Positions 6,647-11,472 of a DNA stretch of 11,472 nucleotides are shown piece after piece. Position 1 is the first letter of the stretch. Each line of letters begins with the position of its first letter. The translations under genes were made by a program, and so were the position numbers. Location of the stretch: positions 1-11,472 of the forward strand of contig CAZWMK010000078.1 in NCBI GenBank assembly GCA_964635065.1. The letters are read 5' to 3'. Under the pieces are notes generated by a model. It did not search any database. It was given only the letters and a program-made list of their open reading frames with translations, and was not told the origin of the DNA. Source of the stretch: CAZWMK01 sp964635065. GTDB lineage: Bacteria > Pseudomonadota > Alphaproteobacteria > Sphingomonadales > Sphingomonadaceae.

Positions 6647-7235
6647 CGACCAGCTGCTTGAAGGCACGGGCGCGATGGCTCATGGCATGTTTGAAGGCGG
6701 GCTCCATCTCGCCAAAAGTGATCTTCTGGCGTTCGGCGATGAACATCGGATCATAGCCAAAGCCCATGCTGCCGCGCGGCGGCCAGACGAGGTTGCCGTC
6801 GATGCGGCCCTCGAAGGTCTCGACATGGCCATCGGGCCAGGCCAGAGACAGGGCGCAGATGAAATGCGCGCTGTCGGGTCCGCCGCGCACCGTCATTTCA
6901 TCATGCACGCGCTCCATGGCGATGGTGAAATCCTTGGTCGGTCCCGCCCAGCGCGCCGAATAGATGCCAGGGGCGCCATCCAGGGCATCCACGCACAGGC
7001 CCGAATCATCGGCCAGTGCGGGCAGGCCGGATTCCTGCGCCGCTGCCAGCGCCTTCAGTTCGGCATTGGCCCGAAAGGTCAGGCCGGTTTCTTCCGGTTC
7101 GGGCAGACCAAGTTCGCCCGCCGAGACGGGTTCGATGCCATATGGCCCGAGCAGGTCGCCGATTTCGAGCACTTTGCCGGGATTGTGGCTGGCGACCACC
7201 AGCTTGCCGGGCTGGAGCTTGCGATGTCCGCTCAT
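6633..7235 (-). CDS. rdgB: Non-canonical purine NTP pyrophosphatase RdgB/HAM1
   Basis: This enzyme hydrolyses ITP, dITP and XTP to monophosphates, keeping deaminated purines out of nucleic acids. 200 residues, a normal length. Motifs: KLVVASHNPGKVLEI with the substrate-binding SHNPGK at 16-21, ETGLTFRANAELKA at about 49-62, ALADDSGLCVDALDGAPGIY from about 73 with Asp76/Asp77 in the catalytic position, then SARWAG, and near the end GSMGFGYDPMF and the SHRARAFKQL block, both nucleotide-contacting in the family. The ATG at 7235 overlaps the rph stop as ATGA, and the 3' end overlaps hemW. Translation of all three genes is probably coupled. Confidence 0.95.
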   Translation of the reverse strand: MSGHRKLQPGKLVVASHNPGKVLEIGDLLGPYGIEPVSAGELGLPEPEETGLTFRANAELKALAAAQESGLPALADDSGLCVDALDGAPGIYSARWAGPTKDFTIAMERVHDEMTVRGGPDSAHFICALSLAWPDGHVETFEGRIDGNLVWPPRGSMGFGYDPMFIAERQKITFGEMEPAFKHAMSHRARAFKQLVDACF

Positions 7236-7948
7236 CGACCGACCGCTTTCCGCTGGGCGACGAAGATGTCGGTGCAGCCGATACGGGCGAGGCGCAGCAG
7301 GCGCAGCAGCATTTCCTCGTCATAGGCGCGGGCTTCGGCGGTCGCCTGAACTTCGACGATGCCGCCTGTTGCGGTCATCACGAAATTGCCATCGGTGTGC
7401 GCGGCCGAATCTTCCGGATAGTCCAGGTCGAGAACCGCCGTGCCTTCATAGACGCCGCTGCTGACGGCTGCGACCTGATCGATGATCGGATCCTGCTTCA
7501 GATCATTTTTCGCCATGATGCTGTCGACCGCCAGCCGCAGCGCGACCCACGCGCCGGAAATTGCCGCCGTCCGCGTGCCGCCATCGGCCTGCAAGACATC
7601 GCAATCAAGCGTGATCTGGCGTTCACCCAACAGTTCGAGATCGACGACCGCGCGCAGCGAGCGGCCAATCAGGCGCTGGATTTCCTGCGTGCGGCCCGAC
7701 TGCTTGCCCTTGGCGGCTTCGCGGCTGCCACGCGTGTGGGTAGCGCGCGGCAACATGCCATATTCCGCCGTCACCCAGCCGCGTCCCTGACCGCGCAGCC
7801 ATGGCGGCAGACGTTCTTCGACGCTGGCGGTGACGAGCACATGCGTATCGCCGAATTTGACAAGGCATGAGCCTTCGGCATGGCGCGAGACGCCGGTTGT
7901 CATTTCGATGGGGCGCATCTGATCGGGGGCGCGGCCGCTGGGGCGCAT
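7232..7948 (-). CDS. rph: Ribonuclease PH
   Basis: RNase PH is a phosphate-dependent 3'-5' exoribonuclease that trims tRNA precursors and some rRNA ends, acting as a hexamer. 238 residues from ATG 7948, the family length. The N-terminus MRPSGRAPDQMRPI is the typical RNase PH start. Further blocks: GWVTAEYGMLPRATHTR, DCDVLQADGGTRTAAISGAW, and LDLDYPEDSAAHTDGNFVMT containing the conserved acidic residues of the active site. ATG 7948 is preceded by AGGAGA five bases upstream, which outweighs the ATG six codons further up (7966). First gene of rph-rdgB-hemW, divergent from hrcA with 81 bases between start codons. Confidence 0.95.
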   Translation of the reverse strand: MRPSGRAPDQMRPIEMTTGVSRHAEGSCLVKFGDTHVLVTASVEERLPPWLRGQGRGWVTAEYGMLPRATHTRGSREAAKGKQSGRTQEIQRLIGRSLRAVVDLELLGERQITLDCDVLQADGGTRTAAISGAWVALRLAVDSIMAKNDLKQDPIIDQVAAVSSGVYEGTAVLDLDYPEDSAAHTDGNFVMTATGGIVEVQATAEARAYDEEMLLRLLRLARIGCTDIFVAQRKAVGR

Positions 7949-7953
7949 GGTCT

Positions 7954-7959
7954 TCTCCT
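7954..7959 (-). promoter_or_regulatory. Ribosome binding site of rph
   Basis: AGGAGA on the minus strand, five bases before ATG 7948. It selects this start over the upstream in-frame ATG 7966, which has no such site and would add six non-conserved residues. Confidence 0.8.
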
Positions 7960-7978
7960 GTGACATTCAATTGCGCTT

Positions 7979-8007
7979 CGCATAGCGAGACAGTTGAGCC
8001 AGCCCAA
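7979..8007 (-). promoter_or_regulatory. Putative sigma70-type promoter of rph-rdgB-hemW
   Basis: On the minus strand TTGGGC (8007-8002), a 17-base spacer and TATGCG (7984-7979). The start of transcription would be near 7972, leaving a leader of about 24 bases that holds the AGGAGA site. It overlaps the hrcA promoter on the other strand. It is a consensus match by eye only. Confidence 0.45.
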
Positions 8008-8021
8008 GTGCTTTCCTACAT
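7994..8021 (+). promoter_or_regulatory. Putative heat-shock (RpoH-type) promoter of hrcA-grpE
   Basis: TTGAGC at 7994-7999 and CCTACAT at 8015-8021. The same CCTACAT box stands at the same 21-base distance from a TTG-type box upstream of dnaK. The pattern approximates the alphaproteobacterial heat-shock form CTTG...CYTATNT with one mismatch in the -10 box. The predicted transcription start falls at about 8028-8030, at or next to the hrcA ATG. Confidence 0.5.
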
Positions 8022-8029
8022 TGGCAGCA

Positions 8030-9082
8030 ATGCAACCGCCGCCGCTCAACGAATTGACCGAACGGGCCCGCGATATTTTTCGCGCGACTGTCGAGGCCTA
8101 TCTTGCCACCGGAACCCCGGTCGGCTCGCGCACCCTGTCTAAATTGGGGGCGCTCGGCCTGTCGGCGGCATCCATCCGGAACGTGATGCAGGATCTTGAG
8201 GAACTGGGGCTTCTGGCCGCGCCGCATGTCTCTGCCGGGCGTCTGCCGACCGAACTCGGGCTCAGACTGTTCGTCGATGGCATGATGCAGGTCAGCGAAC
8301 CGGCGATGGACGAGCGCGCGGCGATCGACAGCCAGCTTGCGGGAGGGATGGCCGGTAGTCTCGAAGAGATTCTGGCCCGCGCGACCTCGGTGCTGTCGGG
8401 CTTGTCGGCCTGTGCGGGCATCGTGCTGGCGCCAAAAACCGAACTTGTGCTGCGGCAGGTCAGTTTTGTGCCGCTGTCGCCTGATCGCACGTTGGCGGTA
8501 CTGGTGGGATCGGACGGCACTGTCGAAAATCGCATGATCGAAATGCCGCACGGCTTGCCGTCGTCGGTGCTGATCCAGGCCGCAAATTACATCAACGCGC
8601 GGCTGTCCGGCCTTTCGCTGACCGAAGCAGTGCAGCGGTTGCAAGCGGAAATCGCCAGCGAACGCGACATGCTTGATGCGCTGGCGCGCAATGTGGTCGA
8701 GCGCGGACTGGCGCTCTGGACGCAGGACGGCGAAAAGCGTCCCGTTCTGATCGTGCGCGGCAGTTCGCACTTGCTCGACGATACCACCGCGCTTGAAGAT
8801 CTGGAGCGCGTGCGCTCTCTCCTTGCCGACCTGGATGGCAAAGAGGATCTGGTGCGCGTTCTCGATCTGGCCAGGGCAGCGGATTCGATGAAGATATTCA
8901 TCGGTTCCGAGAACAAGCTCTTCTCGCTTTCGGGTTCATCGGTTATCGCGGCCCCTTATCGTGGCAGCGGCGACCGGGTGGTTGGCGTGATCGGGGTGAT
9001 TGGCCCGACACGCTTGAACTATGCGCGCGTCGTCCCCATGGTGGACTACACCGCCAAAGCATTGAGCAGATTGATCTCATGA
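8030..9082 (+). CDS. hrcA: Heat-inducible transcription repressor HrcA
   Basis: HrcA represses chaperone genes, classically by binding the CIRCE inverted repeat, and depends on GroEL for activity. 350 residues from ATG 8030. The N-terminal winged helix-turn-helix is clear: LTERARDIFRATVEAYLATG, PVGSRTLSK, LSAASIRNVMQDLEELGLL, then HVSAGRLPTELGLRLFVDGM. The central and C-terminal dimerisation regions include LVLRQVSFVPLSPDRTLAVL, YINARLSGLSL, and near the end FIGSENK, then GVIGVIGPTRLNYARVVPMV. I prefer ATG 8030 over the in-frame TTG at 7994, since the extra residues are not conserved and the TTG lies in the -35 box. No Shine-Dalgarno sequence precedes ATG 8030, compatible with a leaderless mRNA. 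It overlaps grpE as ATGA. No CIRCE element is seen in this window. Confidence 0.94.
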   Translation: MQPPPLNELTERARDIFRATVEAYLATGTPVGSRTLSKLGALGLSAASIRNVMQDLEELGLLAAPHVSAGRLPTELGLRLFVDGMMQVSEPAMDERAAIDSQLAGGMAGSLEEILARATSVLSGLSACAGIVLAPKTELVLRQVSFVPLSPDRTLAVLVGSDGTVENRMIEMPHGLPSSVLIQAANYINARLSGLSLTEAVQRLQAEIASERDMLDALARNVVERGLALWTQDGEKRPVLIVRGSSHLLDDTTALEDLERVRSLLADLDGKEDLVRVLDLARAADSMKIFIGSENKLFSLSGSSVIAAPYRGSGDRVVGVIGVIGPTRLNYARVVPMVDYTAKALSRLIS

Positions 9083-9621
9083 CTGAAACGATTGAAAACG
9101 ACATTCCCGAAACCGAAGCCGGCGAAAATGCCGCCGCCGAAGCGCCTGCCGCCGATCCGGTCGCTGAACGCGATGCGAAGATCGCCGAGCTTGAGGACAA
9201 GCTGAAGCGCGCCTTTGCCGAAACCGAAAATGTCCGCCGCCGGCTGGAACGCGAAAAGACCGACGCTTCGGCCTATGCCGTGACCGCTTTTGCCCGTGAT
9301 CTTCTGGGCGTTGCCGACAATCTGGCCCGTGCGGTTGCCGCTATTCCCGCCGAATCCCGCGAAAGCGATGTGGTGAAGCCGATCGTGACCGGCGTCGAAA
9401 TGACCGAGAAGGAACTGTTCTCGATGCTGTCGCGCCATGGCATCACCCGTGTCGAGGCGGTGGGCCAGATGCTTGACCCCCATCGTCATCAGGCGATGCT
9501 GGAAGTCGAAAGCGACGAGCATGACGCAGGTGTCATCGTGCAGGAACTTCAGGCTGGTTATCTGATCAAGGACCGCCTGCTGCGTCCGGCACTGGTCAGC
9601 GTCGCCAAAGCGAAGGGCTGA
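9079..9621 (+). CDS. grpE: Nucleotide exchange factor GrpE (Hsp70 co-chaperone)
   Basis: GrpE releases ADP from DnaK and so resets its substrate cycle. 180 residues. Order of regions: a disordered acidic, Ala/Glu-rich N-terminus (1-35), a long coiled coil (AERDAKIAELEDKLKRAFAE, then NVRRRLEREK), the helical dimer region FARDLLGVADNLARAV, the GVEMTEKELFSMLSRHGITR block, and the C-terminal beta wing with DPHRHQAMLEV and the conserved QELQAGYLIKDRLLRPALVS ending. The start ATG 9079 overlaps the hrcA TGA by four bases, so translation is coupled and the two genes share the promoter at 7994. A hairpin follows 14 bases after the stop. Confidence 0.96.
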   Translation: MTETIENDIPETEAGENAAAEAPAADPVAERDAKIAELEDKLKRAFAETENVRRRLEREKTDASAYAVTAFARDLLGVADNLARAVAAIPAESRESDVVKPIVTGVEMTEKELFSMLSRHGITRVEAVGQMLDPHRHQAMLEVESDEHDAGVIVQELQAGYLIKDRLLRPALVSVAKAKG

Positions 9622-9635
9622 TCGACAATGTCAGA

Positions 9636-9671
9636 AAGGGCCTGAAGCGCGGTTTGGCGGTTCAGGCCCTT
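9636..9671. terminator. Inverted repeat between convergent grpE and metallopeptidase genes
   Basis: AAGGGCCTGAA (9636-9646) and TTCAGGCCCTT (9661-9671) are a perfect 11-base inverted repeat. Three further pairs inside (CGC/GCG) leave a GGTTTG loop. No long T-run follows on either strand (only CCCTTT on the minus side), so it may be a weak bidirectional terminator or an mRNA 3'-end protecting hairpin. The right arm contains the stop codon of the minus-strand gene (9662-9664). Confidence 0.6.
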
Positions 9672-10210
9672 GCCAAGTCTGGTGTCATGTCTGTCGGGCC
9701 GGTCCACGGGCTGAACGGCAGCAGCGCGGCATAGACGCCAAGCGGCGGCAGGGCAGGGCGTGCCCGGCCTTCACGCTGCTCGTATGCGTGGCGCATGATT
9801 TCCGCCTGTTGTTCGATGCCATAGGCGGAAAAAGGCTTGCCCGGCTCCAGCACATAATCATAGCGCGCCCACAGTCCGCGCTCGCGCAGAAGGTTGCGTC
9901 CGGCCTGATGTTGCCAGACGTGGGTGAGTTCGTGGATGAACAACCCGCGCGTTGCGAGCGATTCCTTGCTGAAATCCTCGGACCAGTCATGGCCGTTGGG
10001 ATGAAACCAGAGATGGCCGTCAGGCGCCATCACGATCCACGCGGGCTGAAAACCCCAGAATTTTGCGCGATGCAGGCGAATGCGGCTGCAATCGAGTGCT
10101 GGTCCGAAAACGGATTCCGCCAGCCGCCGCTCACCCGCTGTCAGGCAGCGGCTGGCGTTTGGCTCAGTGATGGTGGCCGTGGTCGTGGCCTTCCATGCTG
10201 GGGGCGGCAT
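9662..10210 (-). CDS. HExxH metallopeptidase-like protein (sphingomonad 'Vgr-related' type)
   Basis: 182 residues from ATG 10210. The HExxH zinc motif is FIHELTHVWQHQ, with His93, Glu94 and His97; GIEQQAEIMRHA at 131-142 could supply a third ligand (Glu133 or Glu137), as in DUF4157-like proteins. Upstream are LTAGERRLAESVFGPALD at 23-40 and the conserved IVMAPDGHLWFHP block at 59-71. No signal peptide or membrane segment is seen. Proteins of this pattern are often labelled 'vgr related protein' in sphingomonads; substrate and role are unknown. The start is uncertain: ATG 10210 overlaps the His-rich 3' end of the copper chaperone gene by 47 bases in another frame, while the family-like sequence begins only near codon 20. 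The ATG at 10261 is also open. No Shine-Dalgarno sequence stands before either. Confidence 0.75.
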   Translation of the reverse strand: MPPPAWKATTTATITEPNASRCLTAGERRLAESVFGPALDCSRIRLHRAKFWGFQPAWIVMAPDGHLWFHPNGHDWSEDFSKESLATRGLFIHELTHVWQHQAGRNLLRERGLWARYDYVLEPGKPFSAYGIEQQAEIMRHAYEQREGRARPALPPLGVYAALLPFSPWTGPTDMTPDLARA

Positions 10211-10697
10211 TCTGTGCGGCGGGGCTGGGGGCTGTATCGGTGACGCTGCGCGCCTGCGCATTCACGCTTACCTTGCCCGCGTTGGCGAATACCAGCGTCA
10301 GCTTCACCGTCATGCCCGGCGTGACTGAAGGCGCAAGTCCGAACAGCATGACGTGTTTTCCACCGGGCGCGAGCCTGACCGTCGAACGCGGGGCGACATC
10401 GAGGACCGGGACCGGCATCATCCGCATCGCGCCGCCTTCCATGCGCGATTCATGCAGTTCGACCCGGCTGGCCAGCGGCGTTTCGACACGCAAAAGCCGA
10501 TCGGCTGCTTGGCCGCCGGTGATGGTGAAATAGGCGGCGGCTGGACGACCCGCGACGGCCGGCAGCTTGATCCACGCCTGACTGACCGCAGGTGGCGTGA
10601 CCGGCTGTGCCTGCGCGCGGGTGCCAGAGATCAGTGCCAGCGCCAGAAGCAGCATGGCTGCGCCAATGCCTGCATAACCATAACGGCGAAGTGCCAT
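10164..10697 (-). CDS. Periplasmic copper chaperone PCu(A)C with His-rich tail
   Basis: 177 residues. An N-terminal signal sequence (MALRRYGYAGIGAAMLLLAL followed by ALISGTRAQA) directs it to the periplasm. The domain carries the exact copper-binding spacing H-X10-M-X21-H-X-M as His82, Met93, His115 and Met117 (LHES...MRMM...GGKHVMLFGL). PCu(A)C proteins carry Cu(I) for assembly of the CuA or CuB centre of cytochrome oxidase, often with a Sco protein; no Sco gene is in view. The C-terminus ends in MEGHDHGHHH, a likely extra metal-binding tail, as found in several relatives. The gene is divergent from dnaK with 244 bases between starts, and shares its 3' end with the metallopeptidase frame. 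No convincing promoter was found. Confidence 0.92.
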   Translation of the reverse strand: MALRRYGYAGIGAAMLLLALALISGTRAQAQPVTPPAVSQAWIKLPAVAGRPAAAYFTITGGQAADRLLRVETPLASRVELHESRMEGGAMRMMPVPVLDVAPRSTVRLAPGGKHVMLFGLAPSVTPGMTVKLTLVFANAGKVSVNAQARSVTDTAPSPAAQNAAPSMEGHDHGHHH

Positions 10698-10822
10698 GAA
10701 TTTGTTCCCGGCTAGATAAAAATGTCAGGACAAACCTAGTGGCTCGGCCTGATTGCGTCCATGGCCTGCGGCACTTTGTCCGGAAATCTGATGGCAAATG
10801 CCACGAGCCGGTTCGTCAATGC

Positions 10823-10851
10823 CTTGCAGCCGCTGATCGCCCTACCTACAT
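10823..10851 (+). promoter_or_regulatory. Putative heat-shock (RpoH-type) promoter of dnaK
   Basis: CTTGCAG at 10823-10829 and CCTACAT at 10845-10851. The TTG-to-CCTACAT distance (21 bases) and the CCTACAT box equal those upstream of hrcA. Transcription would start near 10858, giving a leader of about 84 bases. A match by eye to the alphaproteobacterial heat-shock pattern, with one mismatch in CYTATNT. Confidence 0.5.
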
Positions 10852-10866
10852 GGCTTCTCGAACGGG

Positions 10867-10896
10867 CTTGCCGCCGTGCTTGATGAAGGCGGCAGG
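10867..10896 (+). other. Hairpin in the dnaK 5' leader
   Basis: CTTGCCGCC (10867-10875) pairs with GGCGGCAGG (10888-10896): nine pairs including one G-U, with a 12-base loop. It lies 45 bases upstream of the dnaK ATG and leaves the ribosome binding site free, so a direct RNA-thermometer role is not evident. mRNA stability or transcription pausing is possible. Confidence 0.35.
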
Positions 10897-10930
10897 GCAG
10901 GTCCGCCATCGTTCCGTCTGGGGGTAGACA

Positions 10931-10936
10931 AGAGGA
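10931..10936 (+). promoter_or_regulatory. Ribosome binding site of dnaK
   Basis: AGAGGA, five bases before ATG 10942. A good match to the anti-Shine-Dalgarno sequence; it fixes the dnaK start together with the family N-terminus. Confidence 0.7.
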
Positions 10937-10941
10937 TAAAT

Positions 10942-11472
<531 letters not shown>

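Noticed and set aside
5729..6661. Plus-strand open frame of 310 codons opposite hemW
   Set aside because: It mirrors the entire HemW coding sequence, including the Cys cluster; no family match of its own.
7985..8015. CIRCE operator upstream of hrcA
   Set aside because: AAGTGCTTT at 8005-8013 resembles only one CIRCE half; the expected partner half nine bases upstream is absent.
7967..8770. Minus-strand open frame of 267 codons opposite hrcA
   Set aside because: Gln/Arg/His-rich shadow translation opposite the HrcA DNA-binding domain; no start signal or domain.
10739..10927. Small plus-strand open frame before dnaK
   Set aside because: It covers the putative dnaK promoter and leader hairpin and has no ribosome binding site or conserved pattern.

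Overview
The window reads as alphaproteobacterial chromosome, most likely a sphingomonad (Sphingomonadales), joined at its left end to a piece of DNA that looks foreign. Evidence for the sphingomonad assignment is the gene set and order: rsmI-yraN-sirB1-gshB facing an LpoA/LppC-like lipoprotein gene, then rph-rdgB-hemW facing hrcA-grpE, then dnaK. The sequence is GC-rich, genes are tightly packed with ATGA start/stop overlaps, and the protein motifs match sphingomonad family members as I know them. No database search was possible.

Layout. Positions 1-518 hold the 3' end of an unrecognised plus-strand gene, partly AT-richer by eye. Positions 555-2042 (minus) hold one intact reading frame with two unrelated halves. 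The upstream half is the first ~255 residues of glutathione synthetase (GshB). The downstream half is the C-terminal part of a glutamine synthetase adenylyltransferase (GlnE). The switch lies at about 1269-1283. Both enzymes are broken by the join, so this is either an assembly or cloning chimera or a real rearrangement. It is the most important thing to check in the window. Everything left of about 1275 should not be assumed to belong to the same genome.

Positions 2146-4170 (minus) form a compact operon: rsmI (16S rRNA C1402 2'-O-methyltransferase), yraN (UPF0102) and a SirB1-family protein, leading into gshB. On the opposite strand, with start codons only nine bases apart, is a lipoprotein with an LpoA/YraM-type periplasmic-binding fold (4180-5484). 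It ends four bases from the end of hemW. Positions 5489-7948 (minus) are a second operon: rph (RNase PH), rdgB (non-canonical NTP pyrophosphatase) and hemW (radical-SAM haem chaperone).

Positions 7994-11472 are the heat-shock region: hrcA-grpE on the plus strand, then two minus-strand genes (a periplasmic PCu(A)C copper chaperone and an overlapping HExxH metallopeptidase-like protein), then dnaK, cut by the window end. The hrcA and dnaK upstream regions share the same promoter-like architecture: a TTG-type -35, then an identical CCTACAT box starting exactly 21 bases downstream. This suggests common heat-shock sigma control despite the intervening opposite-strand genes. The hrcA promoter overlaps a divergent promoter for the rph operon.

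No tRNA, rRNA, CRISPR array, insertion sequence or phage gene was seen. There is no gene-free stretch above 300 bases; the longest is 10698-10941, which holds the dnaK promoter, a leader hairpin and the ribosome binding site.
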